A stretch of DNA of 28,347 nt from an uncultured Sphingopyxis sp. (GCA_936933955.1 CAKZIN010000003.1:1-28347); one strand, 5' to 3'; shown: positions 7,055 through 14,910, counted from the first letter of the stretch. The notes: generated by a model from the letters alone, not told the origin. Numbers and translations are program-made.

Positions 7055-7831
7055 ATGTCCGAATCGCCTACCATCTTCGACCCGCGCCGCCGCGCGCTCG
7101 CCCGCGACCGAGCGGCGGCCTCGCGAGAAGCCCGACACGATGCGGCCGACACGCCGCTCGACTTGCTTGGCGTGATTGGCGACGAATTGCTCGACCGGCT
7201 GTCTGACCATCGGCTGACCGTCGAACGCGCGCTGGTGATCGGTGCGATCGACGAACGTCCCGCCGCAACGCTGCGCGCAAGTGGCGCGGCGGTGGACGTG
7301 ATCGAACCCTCCGCCTGGCTCGCAAGTCGACGCGGGGCGGCGGCGCAGCCGGAGGCGGCGCTAGAGGTCGAGCCAGGAAGCTACGATCTGCTGCTGTGGC
7401 CGGGCGGTCTCGAAAGTGTCGACGACGTGCCGGGGGCCTTGCTGCGCGCCCGCTTCGCCCTGCGTCCCGGCGGGCTGCTGCTCGGTGCCTGCTTCGGAGA
7501 GGCCAGCCTGCCGACGCTGCGGTCGGCGCTGGCGGGCGCCGAGCAGGGCGCACGCGCGGCGCGAATGCATCCGCAGCTCAGCATTGCGACGCTGGCGGAA
7601 TTGCTGCCCAAGGTCGGGCTCGAGGCGTGCGTCATCGACCTCGACCGTTATCCGCTCCCGCCAGCATCGCTCGCCCAGCGCGCGCGCCAGCTGCGGGCAG
7701 CGGCGCTGGGCAATATGCTGCGTGAGGTGCATCCCTTGTCACGCAGCGCAATGTGCGCGCTCGACAGCGTCGTCACGACGCAGCCGGAGCGGATCAACAT
7801 CATCCATTTCTGCGCCTTTGCGCCCGGCTAA
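7055..7831 (+). CDS. SAM-dependent methyltransferase-like protein (BioC/NDUFAF5 type)
   Basis: The 258-residue protein starts MSESPTIFDPRRRALARDRAA, close to the FDR..RRDRAA opening of alphaproteobacterial relatives of the mitochondrial complex I factor NDUFAF5. A Rossmann-like core follows (residues about 55-150), with DLLLWPGGLESVDDVPGALL and then FALRPGGLLLGACFG, equivalent to motifs II and III of class I methyltransferases. Motif I is weak: ALVIGAID (59-66) lacks the usual GxGxG. NDUFAF5 hydroxylates an arginine in a complex I subunit instead of methylating, so neither activity can be assumed. ATG 7055 has GGAGG close before it. It is divergent from comF, an arrangement conserved in relatives. 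Confidence 0.82.
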   Translation: MSESPTIFDPRRRALARDRAAASREARHDAADTPLDLLGVIGDELLDRLSDHRLTVERALVIGAIDERPAATLRASGAAVDVIEPSAWLASRRGAAAQPEAALEVEPGSYDLLLWPGGLESVDDVPGALLRARFALRPGGLLLGACFGEASLPTLRSALAGAEQGARAARMHPQLSIATLAELLPKVGLEACVIDLDRYPLPPASLAQRARQLRAAALGNMLREVHPLSRSAMCALDSVVTTQPERINIIHFCAFAPG

Positions 7832-7852
7832 GCCCCCCCGCTCCGGGAATTG

Positions 7853-7858
7853 TTAACC
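7853..7858 (+). promoter_or_regulatory. Possible CtrA half-site upstream of the first flp gene
   Basis: TTAACC occurs 59 bases before the ATG at 7917. It matches a half of the alphaproteobacterial CtrA site (TTAA-N7-TTAA). CtrA controls pilin genes in Caulobacter. The second half is not clearly present, so this is a weak call. Confidence 0.22.
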
Positions 7859-7916
7859 TTTAGCGCCGATATGCTGTCGCGGGGAAAAAGGGTGTCAGGG
7901 GTTGCAGGCCGTGCCG

Positions 7917-8093
7917 ATGCACAAAATGTTGCGGAAATTCGCCGTTGATCGCCGAGGGGCGACGGCCATCGAATATGGCTTGATCGTGACGATGATCGCG
8001 ATCGCATGCGTGGGTGCGTTTAGCACCTTCGGTGACCGCACCGGCGAAATCTGGGGACATGTCAGCAATACGTCGAAGAACTCGATGGGTTGA
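7917..8093 (+). CDS. flp: Flp family type IVb pilin (first copy)
   Basis: This 58-residue peptide has the type IVb (Flp) pilin pattern: a short basic leader (MHKMLRKFAVDRRG), processing after Gly and mature ATAIEYGLI with Glu at +5 and Tyr at +6, then a hydrophobic helix. A TadV/CpaA-type prepilin peptidase would cut after the glycine, and the Tad machine assembles such subunits into adhesive pili. ATG 7917 is preferred; a TTG at 7902 and an ATG at 7926 are in frame. The mature tail (DRTGEIWGHVSNTSKNSMG) differs from that of the second copy. No other tad gene lies in the window. Confidence 0.88.
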   Translation: MHKMLRKFAVDRRGATAIEYGLIVTMIAIACVGAFSTFGDRTGEIWGHVSNTSKNSMG

Positions 8094-8224
8094 TGTGTCG
8101 TTTCGGAACAAAAGTCATCAAGCGCCCTGTTAGCAAATTCGAAACCAGCCCAGTCCTAGAGCCAATGACGCCAGCCGACGAATACTCGACTGGCCGGGTA
8201 GTGAGCTTATCAGGAGACAGGGAT

Positions 8225-8389
8225 ATGATCCGCTTCAAGCAGTTTCTGCGCAACTCGAAGGGTGCGACCGCCATCGAATATGGCCTGATCGCCGCTCTCA
8301 TCGCGGTTGCGGGCGTAGGCGCCTTCAACATGGTTGGCAACAGCGTGAAGAACACCTTCACCGGCGCCAGCAACCAGATGAAGGTCTGA
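8225..8389 (+). CDS. flp: Flp family type IVb pilin (second copy)
   Basis: The 54-residue product has leader MIRFKQFLRNSKG, the cleavage and assembly motif ATAIEYGLI, a hydrophobic helix rich in Ala and Val, and a polar C-terminus ending NQMKV. ATG 8225 follows a clear AGGAG (8212-8216). The processing and helix segment nearly matches the copy 130 bases upstream, so the pair arose by duplication, but leader and tail have diverged. The strong ribosome-binding site and the terminator right behind it suggest this copy is the major pilin. An upstream in-frame extension is unlikely. Confidence 0.92.
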   Translation: MIRFKQFLRNSKGATAIEYGLIAALIAVAGVGAFNMVGNSVKNTFTGASNQMKV

Positions 8390-8412
8390 TCTTTCAGACT
8401 TCAGCTGACCGG

Positions 8413-8447
8413 AAGGGCGGCGCTGCAAAGCGTCGCCCTTTTTGTTT
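8413..8447 (+). terminator. Rho-independent terminator after the flp pair
   Basis: A 12-base-pair stem (AAGGGCGGCGCT with AGCGTCGCCCTT, one G-T pair) closes a GCAA tetraloop and is followed by TTTTT-G-TTT. It lies 24 bases after the second pilin stop and 24 bases before the end of convergent obgE. The T-run serves the plus strand only. Confidence 0.92.
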
Positions 8448-8470
8448 GTCCGGAAGACCTGTGAGGGACG

Positions 8471-9517
8471 TCAGCCGTCGAGCGGCGTCCAGGCGTTAGC
8501 AGCTTCCGCCTCCTGCGCTTCGCCTTCGTCGCCGCGAATGTCTTCGAGCAAACGGTCGAGCACGCGCTCTACCCCCGCCCCGCTGACGCCGGAAAGGGGC
8601 ATCACCTCCGCCCCGCTCGCCTCGGCAAGCTCAGCGGAGAGCGCCGCGATCAGTTCGTCGTCGAGCGTGTCGACCTTGTTGAGGCCGATCACCACGCGCT
8701 TGTCCTCTAGCCCCGCGCCATAGGCCTCAAGCTCGTCGCGCACGATGCGGTAGCTGGTGGCGACGTCGGTGTCGTTGGCGTCGACCAGGTGGAGCAACAC
8801 CCGGCAGCGTTCGATATGTCCAAGGAAGCGGTCGCCGATCCCTGCGCCCTCCGCTGCGCCCTCGATCAATCCGGGGATGTCGGCGATGACGAACTCCTGC
8901 CCGCGGTGGCGCACGACGCCGAGCTGCGGCCGGGTCGTCGTAAAGGCGTACGCGCCGACCCTGGCCTCGGCATTGGTGACCGCGTTGAGGAACGTGGATT
9001 TGCCCGCGTTGGGCAGACCGACCAGCCCCGCGTCGGCGAGCAGCTTGAGCCGCAGCCAGACCCACATCTCCTCGCCCGGCCAGCCGGTGCCGTGCTGGCG
9101 CGGCGCGCGGTTGGTGCTGGTCTTGTAGCTCGCGTTTCCACGACCGCCGTCGCCGCCGCGCAGCAGAACGATGCGTTGGCCGACTTCGGTCAAGTCGGCG
9201 ATCAGGCTGCGCTCCTCGTCATCGGCGAGGATCTGCGTCCCCACCGGCACCGCGATGACGCGGTCGTCGCCCCCCGCCCCGGTGCGGTCGCGACCCATCC
9301 CCCCGTGCCCGCGCTGCGCCTTGAAGTGCTGGGTGTAGCGAAAGTCGATCAGCGTATTGAGGCCGGGCACCGCCTCGAAAATGATGTCGCCGCCTTTGCC
9401 GCCGTTGCCGCCGTCGGGGCCGCCGTATTCGACGTATTTCTCACGCCGAAAGCTGACCGCGCCGCCGCCGCCGTCGCCGGATTTAATGAAAATCTTGGCC
9501 TGATCGAGAAAATGCAT
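8471..9517 (-). CDS. obgE: GTPase ObgE/CgtA
   Basis: The 348-residue protein has the glycine-rich Obg fold (about 1-158; e.g. GGPDGGNGGKGGD) and then a GTPase domain: G1 GLPNAGKS at 167-174, the TTTRPQLG switch region, G3 DIPGLIEGA, G4 NKVD and a G5-like region. It ends with a short acidic tail. Obg proteins bind the 50S subunit and act in ribosome assembly and growth control. Length and order match the family. In many relatives obgE lies just after rplU-rpmA; here it is over 6 kb away and on the other strand. Confidence 0.97.
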   Translation of the reverse strand: MHFLDQAKIFIKSGDGGGGAVSFRREKYVEYGGPDGGNGGKGGDIIFEAVPGLNTLIDFRYTQHFKAQRGHGGMGRDRTGAGGDDRVIAVPVGTQILADDEERSLIADLTEVGQRIVLLRGGDGGRGNASYKTSTNRAPRQHGTGWPGEEMWVWLRLKLLADAGLVGLPNAGKSTFLNAVTNAEARVGAYAFTTTRPQLGVVRHRGQEFVIADIPGLIEGAAEGAGIGDRFLGHIERCRVLLHLVDANDTDVATSYRIVRDELEAYGAGLEDKRVVIGLNKVDTLDDELIAALSAELAEASGAEVMPLSGVSGAGVERVLDRLLEDIRGDEGEAQEAEAANAWTPLDG

Positions 9518-9628
9518 CGGCCATCTCTAGTCCGCCACGCACCGAAAGGCGAGCAACCGGGGCACGCTTCGCGGGTTTTGCCGCTCCGAACGCCTGCTAC
9601 GCGGGCATCCAGCAGGAGCATCCCCCCG

Positions 9629-10072
9629 ATGTTTGGACATGACCACAGCGCGACCTTCAACACGCTGATCGCCACCACGCTTGACAGCGTCGACGGCTAT
9701 CGCAAGGCCGCGGAAAAGGCGACGAACCCGCGCTATGCCGAACTGTTCGGCGCACTCGCCAACGAACGCGAGCAGGTCGTGCGTTCGCTGCAGAACTATG
9801 TGAGCTCGACCGGCGGCAACCCCGAAGACGACGGCACTATCCTCGCCGCTGCGCACCGCGCGTTTCTGTCGCTGCGCGATGCGGTGACCGGCAGCGACGA
9901 CGCGGCGATCCTCGCGGAAGTCGAGCGCGGCGAGGATTACCTCAAGGGCAAGTATGACGCCGCGATGTCCGTCGCCGACCTCAAGCCCGAAGCCAAGGCC
10001 GCGATCGACACGGCCTATGCCTCGGTCAAGAAGGGCCACGACCGGATCGAAGCGATGCGCGGCAACGCCTGA
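9629..10072 (+). CDS. PA2169 family four-helix-bundle protein (DUF2383)
   Basis: The 147-residue protein is almost all helix: ATFNTLIATTLDSVDGYRKAA at the start and HDRIEAM at the end, with the DUF2383/PA2169 signature of a ferritin-like four-helix bundle. The family is linked to stress responses but its reaction is unknown. ATG 9629 follows AGGAG (9614-9618). It is divergent from obgE across about 110 bases and ends at a strong hairpin shared with the convergent TetR gene. A plus-strand frame reading through from 8789 is antisense to obgE and not real. Confidence 0.88.
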   Translation: MFGHDHSATFNTLIATTLDSVDGYRKAAEKATNPRYAELFGALANEREQVVRSLQNYVSSTGGNPEDDGTILAAAHRAFLSLRDAVTGSDDAAILAEVERGEDYLKGKYDAAMSVADLKPEAKAAIDTAYASVKKGHDRIEAMRGNA

Positions 10073-10088
10073 TCCAATCGATACGTAT

Positions 10089-10122
10089 CCCCCGGGGCGG
10101 GTCCGCTCCGGGGGCCTTTCTT
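10089..10122. terminator. Hairpin terminator between PA2169-like and TetR genes
   Basis: An 11-base-pair stem (CCCCCGGGGCG with CGCTCCGGGGG, one G-T pair) with loop GGTC is followed by CCTTTCTTA on the plus strand. It lies 16 bases after the PA2169-like gene and ends next to the TetR stop, so it may stop transcription from both sides. Confidence 0.8.
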
Positions 10123-10690
10123 ATCCGCGCCGGAACATCGCCTTGGCGAGCTCCCGCGCCGCCGCGCGACGAAGCGTGAGCGCGCTGCCCAGCGCCTCCC
10201 CGATCATGGCATCGCCGAACGCCAGCAGCACCAGCGTCAACGTCTGCTGCGAAAGTTCTTCAGCGCTGTGCCCCTCGTCCGGGCCGACTTCATCGATCAG
10301 ACGACGGATCGCGCCGACCACCGGTTCGAGCACATCCTCATTGCCGGTCATCAGCATCCACATCGCGAGGCCAGCGGCGCCCTGATGGTCGAACGCGTCG
10401 AAGGCAAGGTCGACGACGCTGCCCGGATCGCCATCGCCCGCGCGATTGCGCCGAACCTCTTCGGCGATGCGCTCGCAAATATCGTTGCTCAGTTGCGCCA
10501 TTAGCGCGAGTTGAAGGTCATGCGCGCTGCCGAAGTGGTGGAGAAGGTTGGCGTGGGTACGCCCAACCTTTGCCGCCACGGCCTTCAGCGTTACCGCCTG
10601 CGGCCCGCTCTCGATCAGCAGGACTTTCGCCGCATCGATCGCTTTCCGACGGGAGGCTTCGGGGCTGAGGCGGCGGGGCGCGGGGGTCAT
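10121..10690 (-). CDS. TetR family transcriptional regulator
   Basis: The 189-residue protein has the TetR N-terminal DNA-binding domain: a first helix with EASRRKAIDAAKVLLIESG and an HTH at about 34-53 (TLKAVAAKVGRTHANLLHHF). The C-terminal ligand domain is helical and unspecific (e.g. MWMLMTGNEDVLEPVVGAI). ATG 10690 is chosen because the TetR fold starts there; the frame runs on to 10837 but would overlap the divergent gene at 10779. It may repress itself and that neighbour from the 88-base gap; the ligand is unknown. Confidence 0.87.
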   Translation of the reverse strand: MTPAPRRLSPEASRRKAIDAAKVLLIESGPQAVTLKAVAAKVGRTHANLLHHFGSAHDLQLALMAQLSNDICERIAEEVRRNRAGDGDPGSVVDLAFDAFDHQGAAGLAMWMLMTGNEDVLEPVVGAIRRLIDEVGPDEGHSAEELSQQTLTLVLLAFGDAMIGEALGSALTLRRAAARELAKAMFRRG

Positions 10691-10747
10691 CGCTCTGCCT
10701 GTGCGTCCGCGCGGCGGAGTTTGTCCAGAGCTGGCACGCGCTTGAGC

Positions 10748-10761
10748 CGGGCACACGCCCG
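10748..10761. promoter_or_regulatory. Possible operator between tetR and the asparaginase-like gene
   Basis: A perfect inverted repeat, CGGGC-ACAC-GCCCG, lies 17 bases before the start of the asparaginase-like gene, in the shared upstream region of a divergent TetR regulator. In GC-rich DNA such a repeat can arise by chance, so the call rests mostly on position. Confidence 0.2.
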
Positions 10762-10778
10762 CTGCTAACGCGCCCGCC

Positions 10779-11279
10779 ATGCCCGACCAACCCTCCCCCG
10801 CCGTCCACATCATCACCACCGGCGGCACGATCGACAAAGTCTATTTCGACGCGCTTTCCGCGTTCGAGGTGGGGGAAACCGCGGTCGGCGCGATGCTGCG
10901 TGAGGCGAACGTCACCCTGCCGGTGAGCGTCGAGCCGCTGCTGCGCAAGGACAGCCTCGACCTTAGCGACGAAGATCGTGCGGCGATCCGCGCGGCGGTG
11001 GAGCGGGCCGAACCGCGCGCGATCCTCATCACCCACGGCACCGACACCATGCCCGTCACCGCGCGTGCGCTAACCGGGATCGCGGGCAAGACGATCGTGC
11101 TCACCGGGGCGATGCTCCCCGCCTCGCAGCGGCAGAGCGATGCACTGTTCAACGTCGGCTTTGCGCTTGCCGCGGCGCAGACGCTGCCCGAGGGCGTGTG
11201 GATCGCGATCAACGGCCGCGTCCTCGACGGCGCGCATGCCGTCAAGGACCGCGCCAACAATCGTTTCGAGGCGGGCTAG
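10779..11279 (+). CDS. Asparaginase domain protein, N-terminal domain only
   Basis: The 166-residue product matches the N-terminal domain of L-asparaginase. TTGGTID (13-19) carries the nucleophile threonine (Thr14 or its neighbour), and HGTDTM carries the second active-site Thr-Asp pair. It lacks the C-terminal domain of full enzymes (about 330 residues), which completes the active site across the dimer. Short stand-alone versions with natural stops occur in Proteobacteria, and the conserved end (DRANNRFEAG) looks like a proper terminus, so it is probably not a broken gene. Whether it hydrolyses asparagine is unknown. It is divergent from tetR. Confidence 0.85.
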   Translation: MPDQPSPAVHIITTGGTIDKVYFDALSAFEVGETAVGAMLREANVTLPVSVEPLLRKDSLDLSDEDRAAIRAAVERAEPRAILITHGTDTMPVTARALTGIAGKTIVLTGAMLPASQRQSDALFNVGFALAAAQTLPEGVWIAINGRVLDGAHAVKDRANNRFEAG

Positions 11280-11282
11280 GAA

Positions 11283-11316
11283 GGGGGCCGCCGCATCACG
11301 CGGCGGCGGCGCCCCC
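11283..11316. terminator. GC-rich hairpin between convergent genes
   Basis: GGGGGCCGCCGC pairs with a GCGGCGG...CCCCC stretch after an ATCAC loop, with a small bulge. It fills the 43-base gap between the asparaginase-like gene and the convergent secreted-protein gene. There is no T-run on the plus strand and only TTCC on the minus strand, so termination is plausible but weakly supported. Confidence 0.4.
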
Positions 11317-11322
11317 GTCTCG

Positions 11323-11787
11323 TCAGCGAACCTCGCTCACCCGCAGCTGGGCGTCGTGGATGCCGCCGCCGAAGCTGCCGATCCAGATGTCGTAGGTGCC
11401 GCTCTGCGGCCGCTGAAAGATCAACCGCGCATTGGTGCCTCCGCCGCTGTCATCGTCGCAATACCAGCGCCCGTCGGGTCCGTTGACCACCAGCGTCGTG
11501 TCGCTCGATGAAAAGGTCTGAAGGTAGAGCGGCAGCGACCCCGCGGTGTAGCTGAGCTCCACGTCGGGCGCGGCGCTGACCATGCCGCGGCACCCGTTGA
11601 GCTTGGCGGCGTCGATGTTCCCACCCGACTGCACCGGAACCCACCACGGGTCTGGCTGGAACCCGGAGACCAGACGGATGGTGGCATAGGTCGCCCGCAG
11701 CGCCGCGTCCTGCGCACTCGCCGACGTCGCCGGCACGCCCGCGCCCAACAGCGCGGCACCGGCGAGCGCCGGCATCAACTTGTTCAT
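11323..11787 (-). CDS. Secreted small protein with a beta-rich PPC-like domain
   Basis: The 154-residue protein has a clear Sec signal peptide: basic MNK, hydrophobic LAGAALLGAG, likely cut after ATSASA (about residue 25). The mature part is beta-rich, with PWWVPVQSGG, a single Cys pair (Cys66 and Cys110) that could form a disulfide, an acidic CDDDSGGG that could bind calcium, and GTYDIWIGSFGGG near the end. This pattern resembles pre-peptidase C-terminal (PPC) type domains of sphingomonad exported proteins often labelled peptidase S1, but no catalytic triad is present. It is periplasmic or secreted; function unknown. Confidence 0.75.
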   Translation of the reverse strand: MNKLMPALAGAALLGAGVPATSASAQDAALRATYATIRLVSGFQPDPWWVPVQSGGNIDAAKLNGCRGMVSAAPDVELSYTAGSLPLYLQTFSSSDTTLVVNGPDGRWYCDDDSGGGTNARLIFQRPQSGTYDIWIGSFGGGIHDAQLRVSEVR

Positions 11788-11905
11788 GGGTTTCCCCCTT
11801 TTCGCTTTCGCGATCCCTCAGGTGAGGAGGATAATGCGTGGGCGCGGGGGGTCAATCGTGGTTACGCTCCCTCGCGCGGAGAGGCAGGAGTCGGAGGCTC
11901 ACGCG

Positions 11906-14740
11906 CTAATGCGCATCGCCCCAGCTCTTGCCGGTGCCGACGTCCACCCCCAGCGGCACGTCCAGTGTCACCGAGGGGCCCGCCGCGCTCGCCATCGTAT
12001 CGCGGATCACCGGGATCGCCGCCTCGACCAGCCCCTCGGGCGCTTCGAACAGCAGTTCGTCGTGGACCTGGAGGAGCATCTTGACCTCGCCCAGCCCCTT
12101 GTCGCCGAGCGCCCTGTCCATGCGCGTCATGGCGCGCTTGATGATGTCGGCGCTGGTGCCCTGGATCGGCGCATTGATCGCCGCCCGCTCGGCCACGGCG
12201 CGCTCGGCCTGGTTGCGTGAGTTGATGCGCGGGAACCACGTACGCCGCCCAAACAGCGTCTGCGTGTAGCCGCAGCTGCGCACCTCCTCGAGCGTGCGCT
12301 GCATATAGTCGCTGATGCCGGGAAAGCGCTCGAAATAGCGGCTGATAATCGCCTGCGCCTCGTCCTGACCGATCTCCAGCCGGCTGGCGAGGCCCCAGCG
12401 CGAGATGCCGTAGAGGATGGCGAAGTTGACCGTCTTGGCCTTTGCCCGCGTGTCGCGCGTGACCTCGCCGAACAGTTCTTCCGCCGTCCGGTTATGGATG
12501 TCCGCGCCTTCGCGAAACGCTTCCTTGAGCTGTGGCACGTCGGCCATGTGCGCCGCGAGCCGCAGCTCGATCTGGCTGTAGTCAGCAGCGATCAGCACAT
12601 TGCCCGGAGCGGCGACGAACGCCTCGCGGATCTGGCGCCCGGTTTCGGTGCGGATGGGGATGTTCTGGAGGTTGGGATCGGTCGAGGACAGCCGACCGGT
12701 CTGCGCGCCGGTCAGGCTGTAGCGGGTGTGGACGCGCCCGGTGACGGGGTCGATCTGCTGCTGCAGCGCGTCGGTGTAGGTCGAGCGCAGCTTGGTCAGC
12801 TGGCGCCATTCGAGCACTTGCCGCGCGACCTTCACCCCGTCGCGCTCCAACCGCTCGAGCTCGCTCTGGTCGGTCGAATATTCGCCCGACTTGCCCTTGC
12901 GCCCCCCTTTGAGGCCCAGCCGGTCGAACAGCACCTCGCCCAATTGTTTGGGGCTGCCGATGGTGAACGGCCCGCCCGCCTCGGCGAATATCTCGCCTTC
13001 GAGCCGCGCCGTCTCGGTCGAGAACACCTCCGACAGTTGCGCCAGCTCGGCGCGGTCGACGAGCACGCCGCGCCGTTCCATCCGCGCCACCGTGGTGACG
13101 AGGCCGCGGTCGACCATCTCATACACCCGCGTCGCGCCCTCGCGCCACAGGCGGTCGCGTAGCACTTCATGCATCCGCAGCACCAGTTCGGCGCGTTCGC
13201 AGGCGAGCGGCATCACCGCGCTGGGCTCCTGCGCCGCCAGCGGCACCGCGTTGCGGCCCGAGCCGGTGAGTCCCTTGGCGGTCATCGGCTCATGCCCGGT
13301 CAGCCGCCTTGCCACCTCCTCAAAGCCATGCCCCTGATTGCCCGCATCGAGCGCGAAGGAGAGGAGGATGGTGTCGTCATAGCCGGCCGCGCACACCCCC
13401 GCCTCACCCAGCAACAGCAGCTCGGGCTTGAGGTCGTGGCCGACCTTGAGCACGCTCGCGTCGGCCAGCAGCGGCGCCAGCTGCGCGATCGCGGCGGCAC
13501 TGTCGAGCTGCTGCGGCGGTGCCGCCAGCAGATCCGCGCCGCGGTGGCCGAGCGGGACATAGGCCGCCTGCCCCGGCTGGATGGCGAGGCCCAGGCCCAC
13601 GATCAGCGGCTGATGCATGACGCTCGTGTCCGCAACGACATGCAGCCCGAGCGTACCCGACTGGCGCGCCGCGGCAATGACGATGTCGAGCTGCTCCGCG
13701 CTGGTGATCAGGCTGTAGCGGCTGTGGTCGATGTCGGGGCGCTTGGGCAGCCCGTCGCCCGCGCTGGGCGTCTGTGCGGCGTTACGCTGGCCGCGCGCGG
13801 TGCCGGGGAGCGGCTCGACCATCGTCGACGGGCGCACCGGCCCGCTCGCCGCGCCGCCCTCGAGCCGGTTGGCCATTGCGCGAAAGCCATGTTCGAGGAG
13901 GAACGCGCGCAGCGGTTCGGGCGGAATGCCGTCGAGCTTGAAGCTCTCCAGCGGTTCGGGCGTCGGACAGTCGCGGCACAGCTCGACCAGCTGGCGCGAC
14001 AGCCGCGCATCGTCGGCGAACTGGATGAGGTTGTCGCGCAGCTTCCCCGGCTTCATCGAAGGCGCCGCGGCGAGCGCGCTTTCTAGGTCGCCGTGCTCCT
14101 GGATCAGCTTTGCGGCGGTCTTGGGGCCGATGCCGGCGATGCCGGGGATGTTGTCGACGCTGTCGCCCATCAGCGCCAGCACGTCGGCGAGCCGGTCCGG
14201 GCCGACGCCGAACTTTTCCTCCACCGCCGCGACGTCGATGCGCGCGTTCTTCATCGTGTCGTAAAGGTCGACGTGCGGGCTGCCGTCGCCCTTGTCGGGC
14301 GTGACGAGCTGCATCAGATCCTTGTCGCCCGACACGATCGTCACGTCCCAGCCGAGCCCGAGCGCCTGCGTCGTATAGGCCGCGATCAGATCGTCCGCCT
14401 CGTAACCTTCGAGCTCGATGCACGGCAGCGAAAAGGCGCGGGTGGCGTCGCGGATCAGCGGGAACTGCGGGACGAGGTCCGACGGCGGCTCCGGCCGGTG
14501 CGCCTTGTACTGGTCGTACATCTCGTTGCGGAACGAGGCCGCGCTGTGGTCGAGGATGACCGCGAGGTGCGTCGGTCCCTCCGCCTTGTCGAGCCCGTCG
14601 GCGAGCTTCCACAGCATCGCCGTATAACCGTACACCGCTCCCACCGGCACGCCCTGCGGGTTCGTCAGCGGCGGGAGGCGATGGTAGGCGCGGAAAATAT
14701 AGCCCGAGCCGTCGACGAGGTAGAGGTGGTTGCGCGCCAT
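11906..14740 (-). CDS. polA: DNA polymerase I
   Basis: At 944 residues this is full length. The 5' nuclease domain (1 to about 300) has YLVDGSGYIFRAY, EGYEADDLIA, VSGDKDLMQL and GDSVDNIPGIAGIG. A 3'-5' exonuclease-like domain follows (about 340-530), then the polymerase (about 540-944) with motif A around Asp720 (AADYSQIELR), the O-helix with Lys769 and Phe773 (KTVNFAILYG) and motif C QVHDE with Asp894. It fills Okazaki and repair gaps and removes RNA primers. The exonuclease domain appears inactive: the DxE motif expected near residues 367-369 reads HVV, so proofreading is probably absent. The start is ATG 14740. Confidence 0.96.
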   Translation of the reverse strand: MARNHLYLVDGSGYIFRAYHRLPPLTNPQGVPVGAVYGYTAMLWKLADGLDKAEGPTHLAVILDHSAASFRNEMYDQYKAHRPEPPSDLVPQFPLIRDATRAFSLPCIELEGYEADDLIAAYTTQALGLGWDVTIVSGDKDLMQLVTPDKGDGSPHVDLYDTMKNARIDVAAVEEKFGVGPDRLADVLALMGDSVDNIPGIAGIGPKTAAKLIQEHGDLESALAAAPSMKPGKLRDNLIQFADDARLSRQLVELCRDCPTPEPLESFKLDGIPPEPLRAFLLEHGFRAMANRLEGGAASGPVRPSTMVEPLPGTARGQRNAAQTPSAGDGLPKRPDIDHSRYSLITSAEQLDIVIAAARQSGTLGLHVVADTSVMHQPLIVGLGLAIQPGQAAYVPLGHRGADLLAAPPQQLDSAAAIAQLAPLLADASVLKVGHDLKPELLLLGEAGVCAAGYDDTILLSFALDAGNQGHGFEEVARRLTGHEPMTAKGLTGSGRNAVPLAAQEPSAVMPLACERAELVLRMHEVLRDRLWREGATRVYEMVDRGLVTTVARMERRGVLVDRAELAQLSEVFSTETARLEGEIFAEAGGPFTIGSPKQLGEVLFDRLGLKGGRKGKSGEYSTDQSELERLERDGVKVARQVLEWRQLTKLRSTYTDALQQQIDPVTGRVHTRYSLTGAQTGRLSSTDPNLQNIPIRTETGRQIREAFVAAPGNVLIAADYSQIELRLAAHMADVPQLKEAFREGADIHNRTAEELFGEVTRDTRAKAKTVNFAILYGISRWGLASRLEIGQDEAQAIISRYFERFPGISDYMQRTLEEVRSCGYTQTLFGRRTWFPRINSRNQAERAVAERAAINAPIQGTSADIIKRAMTRMDRALGDKGLGEVKMLLQVHDELLFEAPEGLVEAAIPVIRDTMASAAGPSVTLDVPLGVDVGTGKSWGDAH

Positions 14741-14910
14741 GCCCGGCTCCTACCAGCGGCACGCGCAGCGGGCTAGGCGGGGTGGCGGGCGATGCTGGAG
14801 GACGCCCCGTTCGGCGCAAGGACGCCCATGCGTGGCGCGAAAACACCCCCCAGGTGCTGCGGCGAGGGCCGGAGCGTTGGCGAGAACCTCTCACCCGCTC
14901 AAACGCAAGC

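Noticed and set aside
11866..11905. Possible decayed copy of the compound palindrome downstream of polA
   Set aside because: GCTCC and GGAG pieces are present, but spacing and flanks do not match copies A and B.
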